A DNA stretch of 64,000 bases, taken from NCBI GenBank assembly GCA_017506865.1, contig JAFCMP010000536.1:1674001-1738000 (forward strand), given 5' to 3'. Every line of letters begins with the position of its first letter. Position 1 is the stretch's first letter. Made by a program: the position numbers and the translations under genes. This document shows positions 11,728 to 22,185 of this stretch, in pieces. Below the pieces are notes generated by a model, which saw only the letters and a list, made by a program, of their open reading frames with translations, did no database searches and had not been told where the DNA came from. The DNA is from Tribonema minus (Eukaryota; Sar; Xanthophyceae; Tribonematales; Tribonemataceae).

Positions 11728-13929
11728 CTTAGGGCGATGCAGCAGATCCGCAAAATGGCATGACGCACGCCCCAGACGCTGAAGCGATGTCTGACAATGG
11801 CACTACACAAGGGCGCTGGCACCCGGAATCAGCCCGGTGTGCTGGGAGGCATTCGTGCCGTCCTTTTGGGCAGCACCATAGACAAATCGCTGCTGCTCCA
11901 AGGCGCCTTCTGCTGTTCAGATGACGGTGCTCTCTGTGCTCTACTGACTTATTAGGTGGCGGAATAGAGCCCAGAGGTACCAAGGTGCCCATAACATCAA
12001 AACAATATTTGTTTTGCACAGGACTAAATAGGGGGGGCACCCTGGCCTGGGCTGGTAGCGAGCAACTGCACACAGTAGCCATCAATCAGCTACTGTAGGC
12101 AAACCAAACACTAGCTGACACATCGGACATAGGCCAGGCTTCTTTAGCCTGGATTGAGAACCTCCTGCGGCGTGGAAGGGGATCAGGGTGACGTCCTCGT
12201 AGCGGCCCCCCCAACCTGCTGCCCTCGCAGAGGCCTCTGTGGACACCGCGTGGTTGCCTCACGACAGATCCCTGGCATTGACGGCGGTTGGCGATGTTTA
12301 AGCAATGCTGAATCGCAGGAGGGTAGCACTTTGTGTTTTCCCTTCTCTGGGGTATGGGGGTACTTCCGTCATTTCCATACTTTCCGGGCCGTCCCTATGT
12401 CCGATGAAAGCCGTAGCAAATGCAGCTGCTTGTGTAGGATTGTATAGTCCCCCCCGCTATGGTCTCGACCTTGCTGTGGTGCGGGGGCTTGGTGGCGAGC
12501 CCTGGCCAAGCTTGCTGCTGTACCAACAGAGACCCGGGTAGGTGCATCATGGCCTGGCCTGGGGAAGGGACATGGGAGATATGGGAGGTGCACCTGTACC
12601 TACCCCCATGGAAAACTTCAACTTGAAGGTGAGATGTCTACACATGTTGCAGACTTCAATGCTACACACATGCGTGTTGCCACGCACCAATGCAGGGTTC
12701 ACCGCACTTGTCAACAAACTACAGTTGGACGGCCTCGTTGCGCCGTATTCACATTTTTAGCTGCGTTTTTCAGCTACATGCGTGGATGTGTACTGACCAT
12801 GAAATTAGTGCGCAGACAACAGTTGGTATGACCGTTGGACCGTTGCTTAATTTGATGTGCACTTTTGCCTTGTGTTCAGGAATGATGTGCGGTTTTCTCA
12901 GCATGCAGCCACAGTTTGCAATGAATGATGCGAACGCGAATTGAATGTGATGGCATCTTGAAGCCTTGAAGCCTTTGATCTTGCAGTGATCATCAGCAGT
13001 GTGGCACCAGCTATTGACTGACAACGCTTCCGATCTCATTTTGCGCCGTTGTGTACAGGTGGCAAGCTCATATGTCAGCCAGGCAGCAGACCCAGGCGCA
13101 AGGGGAAGGGGCTTTATTCGGGACTAGTGGAGGGGGTGTTGTCAGTTGCAATCAGCCGCATAGCGCTATGACAGTGATGATCGTCGAGATTGTGTGGTCA
13201 AGAGATTGTTCGCCACTTCTGCAATTGGGCACATGAGTTTTCTGTTGGCTCAGCTCTGCTGCGAGGTGCTGTTACAAACATCAATGATGACGATGCAGTC
13301 AAAGGAGAACTGGAAGTTTTCTTGTGAATATCAGAGTCATATGTTCTGTTTCCATTGTGCTTGTGCTCACTTGTCTGAGATTATTTCACAGTGCCACGCG
13401 TGAGGGCTGAGACATGCTCCACCACACCACTGCTTTCAAGAGTTGTGACAATCAGCTTGCCATGAACATATTTGCTGCATTTGCTTGCTAAATCGGCGGT
13501 GGTGGTGAGCAATTTGTATGCGCACGTGGATACTGTGCGTAGATGACATCCACTGTAGCCATTGCACCCTGTGCTTGATCGGACAGGTGATCACCATTGT
13601 GTATCCGCAGCAATGAAGCACGTAGACTGGATGGCAAAGGCTGCTGAGTGTTAATATATAAGTATTATTAGTTGGCAACAAGTAACAGCGGTCTAAGATA
13701 TTCATACTCCAACAGCGTCTGCTTTTGGGAGCGAGTTACATACTTAAAGTAACGGCAAGTGCAGCTGGCACCCTGCTCTACAGCAATGTTTGGTTGCAGT
13801 AGGTCTGGGGCCCCCGGCAAAGGTGACAGGCCTGTGTCATTTGTATGCTGCCTGTGTTGAATTCCTTGAAGGCAGTGAACCACATTGCGGACGTTGAAGT
13901 GCTCACTCTTGAAGTACAGTTCCAATTGG
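11728..13929. other. Mostly non-coding; one exon candidate
   Basis: Apart from the possible minus-strand exon at about 12211-12160, I see no supported gene in this 2.2 kb. Open frames are short and not conserved-looking. Confidence 0.4.
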
Positions 13930-14055
13930 CGATGTCGTGCAGAAGTTATTGTCAATGCGCATTGAGACACATTATCACCCAGTATATGTAGACTGTGGTA
14001 GCAACCTTGCCTTGACATCAATCAACCCACCAGGCTATTTTGTGTCCTAAGCGAG
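13930..14055 (+). mobile_element. LINE 3'-tail fragment
   Basis: Contains GTCAATGCGCATTGAGACAC, a TAGACTGTGGTAGCAA-like word and a final CCTAAGCGAG, matching the order of motifs in the better-preserved LINE tails at 14508-14577 and 54265-54375. It is probably a more diverged 3' end. Confidence 0.5.
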
Positions 14056-14331
14056 GATATCAAACCAAACAGTGACGCAGCCTAGGCTGCTGCGTTGACG
14101 CAAGCTGTTCGGTTGCATAGGCACCCGGCCTCTCGGCAAGCGCCACATGGCGCACCCCTTGCGTGTAGTGTAACCCATGTCAGCAGTCGGAAGGGGGCAC
14201 ACACAGGGATGAGGATGTACTGGGGAGGAATATGCCATTTGGCGATGTTGTTTTTAAAAGTCAGTGTCAATGCGCATTTGTTCACGCTGTTACCATGTAC
14301 TTTTATTACCATGTACTTGTGTATACCATTC

Positions 14332-14577
14332 AGCAGCGCTCCACATGGCGTACTCCGGCCGTGTCATGACCCACATGGCAGAATCCAGGGGGGGGCCGCA
14401 CATGGAGGAGGACGTATGGGGAAGATCCCGAGATGCCATTTGGCGGCGGCGGCGTTTCAGTGGTTGTCGTTGAGACACTTTCAGACTGTCACACGACATG
14501 TGAATTCCGTACAGCTAGATGCCAATCATCTGGGCTTTTTCGCGCCCTGAGCGAGTTTTAATAAGAAGTACAAACAT
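14332..14577 (+). mobile_element. 5'-truncated LINE copy (3' end only)
   Basis: Closely matches 15621-15862 from CAGCGCTCCACATGGCGTAC to the terminal CCTGAGCGAG and AATAAgAAGTACAAAC tail. Only about 245 bp of the 3' end survive. The next LINE copy begins immediately afterwards in the same orientation. Confidence 0.8.
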
Positions 14578-15862
14578 GCGGACGATCGCCACAGCTGCCG
14601 CATCCCTACGTGCAGCAACAGGTGACAAGCTGGAACATACACTGCCACCAGCGCTAACGCCACTGCAGCAGCAACCACCTACGCAGCAGCCGCCGCTGCG
14701 GCCGACAGCAGGTGGTGGCACTGGTGCGGAGGCTGTTTGCGTACTTGACGCCAGTGCGCTGCAGTTGCAGTGTAGCCTGAAGCGCCCCAATCAGAGTGCG
14801 CTTGCAGATGCCGTCGCTACCGAGCTTGCAGATAAGGTGGAGGCGGACCTGCAACAGCTGCCGCAGGGCACGCAACGCACGCAAGCACTTGCTCGATTCC
14901 GGTCGCAGCGCCACATGCACTCGATCGGCATGGCATTCCTCAACGAGCCCATGTACTCCACAACGGCTTCGTTCCACGGCCTATCCTGGCAACTGGCCGT
15001 CAAACGCGCCATCGGAGTAGAGGAACAGACGACAGGCTGCAAGCTGTGCGGGAAGTCGCCGGGCGGCACCCTGCATGCACGGCTATGTCAAGCGCCACGC
15101 GTCAAGGCGCACGACACCATCGTCCATAATAGCGGCAAGAGGGCCACGTAGCGCATCCTGCGGCAATACCTCAAAACGGGACTGGTTGACGAGGACTACA
15201 CGCCGTTTCTGGGGTCCGCCGGGCCGCCGGGGAGTCGCAGGATGGACATCGTGCTGCCTGCCGACGCCTTCCCGGTGACCGGCTACAACGACCCGACACG
15301 CCACCTACCGCTCATGGTGGACGTTACCTGCTTCGAGGCACAGGTGGCGTCGCGGGCGGCGAAGACTGCAGCAGACCCTGAGCGATGCTGCCGCGACCAG
15401 GAGGCCGCCAAGACTACCCACTATTCTGGTCATTATGATCAGAATTGCTACAAACTTGCCACTTTGGCAATAGGGTCATTTGGCAGCATCGGGGAGCAGG
15501 GGCGGAAGCTGCTGGAGGCTGTGGCGACGGAGTATGCCAGCAGGATGTCAGTGCCCGGAGGAGCGCGCCCTAAAGCTCTCAAGGGCATCGCCCTGGCGCG
15601 CTTGCGCTCGGCACTGTCGGCAGCGCTCCACATGGCGTACTCTGGCCGTGTCATGACACACATGGTAGAATCCAGGGGGGGGGGGCACATGGAGGAGGAC
15701 GTAGGGGAGGACCCCGAGATGCCATTTGGTGGCGGTGGCGTTTGAGTGGTTGTCGTTGCGACACTTTCAGACTGTCATACGGCATGTAGATTCCTTACAG
15801 CTAGATGCCAATCATCTGGGCTTTTTCGCGCCCTGAGCGAGAATTAATAAAAAGTACAAACA
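14578..15862 (+). mobile_element. LINE copy encoding the ORF2 C-terminal domain, one in-frame stop
   Basis: A plus-strand frame runs from about 14575 to 15745, broken only by TAG at 15149-15151. It encodes an Ala/Pro/Gln-rich linker, then a zinc-knuckle-like CKLCGKSPGGTLHARLC (about 15042-15092), RRMDIVLPADAF (about 15236-15271) and IGEQGRKLLEAVATEYASR, features seen at the C-termini of algal and protist LINE polyproteins after the reverse transcriptase. The reverse transcriptase is absent, so this is a 5'-truncated copy. It ends with AATTCCTTACAGC-like, GCCCTGAGCGAG and AATAAAAAGTACAAAC, also found at 33418-33490. The stop suggests a dead copy. Confidence 0.8.
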
Positions 15863-17002
15863 CCATACCTCACGCCCAAAATAATTTAAACTTTAAAAAA
15901 AAAAACAAAATTTAGCGAAGCAGTCTTGATCACTTAATTGTGGAGAACAGCGGGCCCATTGTCCCAGCAAAATGCAGGAGTGGTCGCCGCTCATGGCGGA
16001 TGCATTTTTGAAGTTGTTTGTGTGCAGGTGTGACCTCAATAGCATGGGCAATTTCTTGTCGTACTTGAGCAGCAGTTGACGTGAGCAATAGGCGGGTGCA
16101 GATGGCGTTTTGATGCATTTGTCAGGCATTGATGGTTTCTGTTCATGATAACCAGGGTGCGTTTGCGGGTATATACGTGGGGTGACATGCCACGTACAGT
16201 TGACGGCAGTATGCATGAGCGGTGGCATGCCACGTACAATTGACAATGGACACCTGCGCCTTGCCGCCCTGGGAAGTGTTTGCTCAACAACGACGCGCAA
16301 GCTCATGCTCTGTGCTCAGCGCTGGTCGCAATGGCTGATGTTTGGGTAGCCTGTGCTGATATTTGCGCCTCCAGTGCACATGGTTCGTTTGCTGCGATGC
16401 AAATCATGTGCAGGGGAGTGTTGGATGTGGTAAGCTGTTGTATAAACCATCTGCAGGGAGGAGTGTGTGCCCTTCTTCACGTCCTTCCAGTGCTATGTTT
16501 TCTGTGATGCACATCACATGCAGAGGTGAGTGTTTGCGGTCCGCATATCGACGAAGCTGCAATACAATGACACTTTCAGCACAGATGGACCCAGGCCAAA
16601 CACACACGTGCACACACACATACACACACACACACACGCGCGCGCACACATCCCTTCAGTCTCCGCCTCTGTACAAGTTGTGTGTGAACATTGATGAATG
16701 TGTGCTTGGCAGCCCCAACGTACTCAAAGAGCAATCAACCGCCGTACAAGGGTGTGTCAGCGCAACCGTGCGCCAGGCCCCTGTGCCCTGTGCCCCTCAA
16801 AGGGGTGCGCGAATGCGGTGCGAACGCACCAGATTCGCCGACAGCGCGGAAGTGCGCGCTGATGTGATCTTTAACTTCAACAGCGCCGCTGGTGGCGACA
16901 GCAGAGCCCTGCCCCCTGTCCCCTGGCCCTGCAGCCCAGAGCCACACGCCTTAACACATGGTGGTGCTGTGTCGCAGCTCTGCACCACTCTCAAGCCACG
17001 GA
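15863..17002. other. Non-coding stretch with a CA repeat
   Basis: Holds a (CA)n/(CG)n microsatellite at about 16598-16650 and a short repeated word, GCATGCCACGTACA-like, at about 16186 and 16228. A 249-codon plus-strand frame (16363-17112) looks spurious: it runs through the microsatellite and lacks recognisable motifs. Confidence 0.5.
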
Positions 17003-17140
17003 ACCATTCCCAACAGCGTGTTCCCGAGCACTATTCCGCCGGGCTGCAGCGCGGTCAAGCCGGGGAACCATTCCCCCAAAGCGTGTTCCCAAGCCGGGGA
17101 ACCATTCCCTAAAGCGCGTTCCCCAGCATCATTCCGCCGC
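17003..17140 (-). repeat. Array at the 3' end of the hemerythrin-like gene
   Basis: The stop-codon region of exon 5 and its immediate 3' flank (17100-17140) recur at about 17003-17047 and partly at 17065-17096. Shared words are AACCATTCCC and TTCCGCCG. Here the array sits at a transcript end instead of an intron. Confidence 0.65.
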
Positions 17141-20100
17141 CACGGCGACCTCGGGCTCGCCCTCGAGGCAGCGCGCGCGCGACGCAAAGAGCGCGCGGCG
17201 CCACGTGGGTATGAGCGCGCGCGCAAACGCGGGGACGTCCTTGCGGAAGCGCGCGTACTCCTGCGCGTTGCCGCTGATGGTGTCGTACATGGCGACCATG
17301 AGCACCTGCGCGCGCGGCGGCGAGGGGCGGCGGCAGCGGCGGCGGACGGGGGGCGAGAGTGCGATGCCGGGGGGTGAGAGTGTGATGCCAGCACAGTGTG
17401 ATGCTGACACGAAACACAAAAACAGGGAACGACAGCGGCCATGGTGATGACGGCGTCAGTGTGTGGCGCCGGTGATTGGGGCAGCAGCGTGGGTAGGCAC
17501 GCCATTGGCGTGCTGAGCACGAGAGCATGGACGTCAGCGTGACGGGTGGCGGCCGCAACGCGGTGTCACAATGACCATGACAGATGCGGCAACCGGGGAA
17601 ACAGCTACAGCATAGCTGCAACACGCAGCCGATGCGATCAATAATGAGGTCGGACGCCAAAGTTTGAGCGCCGGGACAGCCAGGCATCAAGTGCAGTGCC
17701 CATGTATGCACTGCCGCCTGGTGTTTTTGTACCAGTACCCAGCGGCTGGCCTCAGATGGCTGCATTGCAAAGATTGTGGTTTCTGAGCCTGATTGCAGTC
17801 GGTTCCCGCCGGTGGGCGCGACTGGCAGAACTGTAACACTGCTGCTGTATGCATGTAAAATGCTCACAAGAGCCACATGGTCTTGGCAGAATGGCATGCT
17901 ATCCTAGGTCTGCAGCTGTTGGTTGCTACCATGCAGGGTCTGACTGGCTACAGTTACCGAGCAGGGTCACCGCAGTTTCCCGAGAAAATTCCGGGTATCT
18001 CCGTATTTTCCTGGTCTTTCCATGTTTCTCTCCAGAGCTTGTTTTCTTCTCAGAGCATGCTCCGTTTGCCCATCTATCTCAATTCAATTTTTCTTAAACA
18101 ATCCTACAGCCAGAGCCTCTCTTCGTCCTTTGTGCCTTGCTACGTTGGCTTGGCATCCTCGCATGGAGCTCTAGCTGCGCATTAGTCATTCCGACAGATC
18201 TGTCACTGCGTCGACGTGAATATGGAGTACAAACAAAGGCAGCTGCAGTACAAGAGTGGTGAATCGATCAAATTCCAATGCTGCTACATCAGCTTCATAC
18301 ACCAGAACCATACTCGAAGTTTGACTACGGATGATGATGATGAGCTTTCATGTGTTCTTGGAGCACATATATTTTTACAAACCCATGCTTCTGGGCATGG
18401 CCTTGAAGTTGAAGCTGGTTGTCATGACGTTTTGAAGCTACTCCAAACCGCTTTTTACGCCAGATGCTGAGGTTCGTGCTAGTGTTTGTCAGCCTACCTT
18501 CGTCGGACGATTGATTAGTTTCTTAATCAACAAAGGGCAGGTACCTATTGGACTTTGATGTTTCAGCTTACTCACCTGGCTGTCAACAAGCCCCAGACTC
18601 GCAATGACCTTGGAGTTGAACTTGTTCTGCGTGGCCCTGTCCACGTACGCCGCCACGTATGGCATCAGATACCCCTCCTGCCCCCGCTGCAAGCTGAGCG
18701 TCTTCCTCTCCAGCTCGCCCGTCAGATCCACCACTGCCTTGTAGGCGGCCTGCCCTGCCTTGCCCGGCCTGAGCAATATCCGAGGGGAATGCACTTATCA
18801 GTGATAACTCATAGTATCCTGCATGTATGTATGTGACCTCTCCAGCTCGCCCGTCAGATCCACCACTGCCTTGTAGGCGGCCTGGCCTGCCTTGCCCGGC
18901 CTGAACAATGGCAACAATGCAGTTATCAGCAATAGCCCAAATTACACTGTATGTATGTAAGTGGCGTCAGTGTGTTACACCCCCTTGCCCAGCCTGAACA
19001 ACGGCCAAAAAATGTAGATACCCGTGAAGGCCCACAGTATACTGGATGTGTATGTGTGGCAACAGAGTGCAAAATTGCGACTTACACCCCCCAGCATCAG
19101 TGAATGTATACATGTCGCGTCAGTCTGTAAAGGTTGAAAGTTGCGCGCTCAGACAATGCAGCTGTCGGTACTCGGGCAACATGGTCAGTGTAGTAATGGT
19201 GGGCGAGTCATCGTACTGCAGACCCCCATGAGCTCGTACCACCGTACTTGAAGTAGTGTACTTCCTACGACGTACCACTACATACGAAAGCGCATGTCAT
19301 ACTGTCACACGATAGTGCATGTCATACTGTATCATGTGGTGGTTGCAAAGAAACAGCAGACGCTGTCACGCGTCGCTGTGAGGCGTGCCAGGCTTTGATA
19401 TAAGTGCCTGTAAAAGCATTTACATCTTAGTACTATGTAGCTTCAATGCAAGGGCTTTTGAGGGCCTTCAGATATTGGTTCCTACTAGCAGCTAGCTTCA
19501 ATACAAATGCTTGTGCGGCCCCTCACATAATACTTCCCTAGCTGCCGGCGTGCAATCCCCTGCAGGTGTAACTGACAATGTGACAGCACTGCCCGGGCTT
19601 GTCCAGACATCACTGCGAGCAATGCTCGACCAGCGCCTCATGGCTGCAGTGGCGCACAATTTGTCAACATTCCTCGTCTCGATCATATGCAATCAGACAA
19701 TTTCAACAGATCGCAACTGTGCATGTAACCATGGCATACGGCGTGTGCCGCTGCACGCAATAGTGCGTCACTGTGCGCAACGGTGCCTCATTGCGGCAAT
19801 GCTCAGCAAGGCGGAACCTCAGTCATCACTGTCATTAACCATGCCACCGGCCGACACACAGCTGCGAACCGCGGCTTACCTGTTCAGATCCTTGACAGCT
19901 GTCCCGAGCCTGGCGCCGATTTCTCTCAATTGCCGCCGCTCCCGCTCATACTCCTCTAGCACGACCGCCACCTGATGGACAATGCCGCAGGTGCAGCAAT
20001 GACATTGAATTGGCGATACATGAGCTGATGACACAAACGCCGTCAACTGTGAGCGTACAATCAACTGCGGTATTCCGTGCCAAGGCCAGCTGTCAAATTT

Positions 20101-21970
20101 GCGGTCAGCGCGAAGGGACAGCGCTTCACTTAGTTCACCTTGTCGACTCAGACGCAGCTAGACCACACGCGCAGAGTGGTCGCGCTTGAGAGCGAGCATG
20201 TGCGCGTGCGGACATGTGTCTCAAGTACCTTGAAGTATGCAGTATCATATGACTAGATGTCATACCGTCAATCACGTGCAAACTGAGCGGAGAGGAGCTC
20301 ATTCAGATGCTGCGCGACACCCAATGCATTGATACCACCTGAACCACCACATGACATTACATATAGCTCATTGGCCTTGAAGACAAAATTGAACATCCTG
20401 CTGTAGTGTTGTGACCATGGTGTAATGTGAGCATTTCCACTCAATAACACATGTCATCTGGCTGTCTGTAACAAGTGCCTGCATTACTGTCCAACGCGTC
20501 ACTCACAATTTGAAACACGTCCCTGCTGCCACACTACTTGTACTTCAACATGTCAGCCACCTCGACGTGACGGCCGCGACGCACCTCCATCGGCAGGTTC
20601 TGCCGCAGCCACGGGAAGAACAGCTCCATCTCGATCTTGTGCAGCTTCACAAAGACGAACGACCACACATAATCGTAGCACTTTCCGAGGCGCGCCGGCA
20701 TCTGCTCCTTCGCCGCGCTGCTCCGCGCCCCCGCCGCCACGTCGCGCAGCCTGCCCGCCTCGCGTATCGCCACGCGCGTGTGCCACCGCCAGCCGTTGAT
20801 GAGGAACTCCCTGTCCTCGGGGGCGACCGGCGCTGCCTGCGAAGGAGTGCGACGGCATGCTCAAATTCAACACAATGCGGCGGCATAATCAACTTCAACA
20901 TGGTGGTGTCGTCGTTGCAGATCACTTCCGCGAAGCGGACGGTGTTGACTGTGCAAAGGGGCGTGCGGCGGCGTGCTCAACTTCAACAAAGCGGTTTCGT
21001 CGGTGCAGATCACTCTGCTGCGAAGGAAACGGTGTTGACTGCGGGGACATGGAAGATGCACTTTGGTGCAATGCTTCGGGTGCAATCCGATGCCATCAAC
21101 ACGTGACGTGCCCTCAAGCGACACGCCAGTCGCGCGCCGCGCATGGAGGAGTTGAGGAGCCGGAGGTTCAACTCAAATACGCGCTGCATGGTACCTGAAG
21201 TATGTCTCGTGTGAATGATGTATTTGAATAAACGTAATTTCATTGCTGCAAGAAATGGGGAAAATGAGAGCCAAAGCGCATTTGAGATGTGCACCAGAAA
21301 AGGTGCACACGCACACCTCGGAAGATACAATGTGTTGTGTCATCAAAGTCGTTAGGTCCAAGGTCAAAGTGCCCACATCTGCAATCCATGTCATGACTCA
21401 CAGTTTTCGTGCTTCTGTAACAGCAAAGTGAAGCATTGACTATTGGGCCCAGCTGTGGCAATAGCAACACTGCCTGAAAGTCGAGCCAACCGCAAGAAAG
21501 CCTGAAGCTAGCTTCCGCCTGCAATTTGCTGTGATGAAGCCCCTACAGCTTCTGCTGGTAATTTCAGCTCTCAGGCCCTAACAGGATCATGCCCAAAACC
21601 CACATGTGTGCAATGGGCAACATGCGCTGCTGTTTTGCATGATGGCACCCACCTGGAATCGTTGTGAGTGCACATCCAGATCTGCCTCTTCTGAATACGA
21701 CATGACGTGTACTCGCAGCTTGTCCAGCTGCCCCCGCGCCCGCTGCCGCCAGCCGCCACTGCTGCCCGGCGCCTTGCCTTTCACCACCGACGCTGCGGGT
21801 GCACCCAGGCCGAAGCCTTGAAATGACGGCACCATGACAAGCACCGCCAGGCATGCAAATGCGAAAGACCTGCTTCTCAGCACATGCCGCATGCTGAGCC
21901 CGCGCGGCACACCGTCGCGAGGCTCTTGACCCGGCTGCTGCTGCTCCTGTGCCTGCGCCTGAGCCGCCAC
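17129..21970 (-). CDS. Membrane-anchored hemerythrin-like (HHE) protein, probable
   Basis: Five minus-strand exons: 21970-21653, 20836-20561, 19971-19880, 18768-18576 and 17305-17129, phases closing to 351 residues. An N-terminal Gln-rich stretch is followed by one hydrophobic segment (about residues 34-56, FAFACLAVLVMVPSF), a likely signal anchor. The rest is helical. GWRWH (H125), VKLHKIEMELFFPWL (H172, E175), VLEEYERER (199-210) and EGYLMPYVAAYVDRATQNKF resemble the helix motifs of the hemerythrin HHE cation-binding family, which binds a di-iron centre in a four-helix bundle. Not all canonical His are present (the third helix shows E/Y where H is usual), so iron binding is uncertain. The exon 2 donor at GAG|GTGGCT is the least certain edge. 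It is divergent from the gene at 22186. Confidence 0.6.
18708..19010 (-). repeat. Acceptor-side array, intron 3 of the hemerythrin-like gene
   Basis: About 64 bp of exon 4 plus its acceptor (18708-18772) recur almost unchanged at 18839-18903, inside the intron. A shorter third copy (CTTGCCCAGCCTGAACAA) is at about 18985. Flanking intron sequence is copied too (TATCAG and TGTATGTATGT words). Unit spacing is about 130 then 95 bp. Confidence 0.8.
20818..21060 (-). repeat. Acceptor-side array, intron 1 of the hemerythrin-like gene
   Basis: The exon 2 acceptor region recurs as diverged units at about 20903-20985 and 20995-21050. Shared features are CGTCG-TGCAGATCAC, GCGAAG-ACGGTGTTGACT and CTCAACTTCAACA words. 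Confidence 0.55.
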
Positions 21971-22185
21971 GATTTTGGGCAGGCTTTAAGGTGCGTGCCA
22001 CCACCTTGTCGACGATTGTGCTGGCGTTCTACAGGCTGCACAGGCTCCCAAGCACGTACTCTGCGTGACCTTACTCCTCTCTCTCTCTTTCAAAAAATGT
22101 GTATGAGTCACGACTTCAAGTTTCACTTGACGTTGGAGCTTTCGAAAGCAGAAGCAGCCCCCCGCGCGTGCTGCGCTGCGCTCTC
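21971..22185. promoter_or_regulatory. Shared upstream region of a divergent gene pair
   Basis: 215 bp separate the start codons at 21970 (minus) and 22186 (plus). The region has a (CT)n tract at about 22078-22091 next to AAAAAATG, and ACTTCAAGTTTCACTTGACG just upstream of the plus-strand start. A bidirectional promoter is inferred from spacing alone. Confidence 0.45.

Noticed and set aside
16363..17112. 249-codon plus-strand frame
   Set aside because: Crosses a CA microsatellite and the 3'-end array of the minus-strand gene; no motif and biased composition.
20510..21106. 198-codon frame antisense to hemerythrin-like exon 2
   Set aside because: GC-rich mirror frame; the minus strand carries the conserved helices and splice sites.
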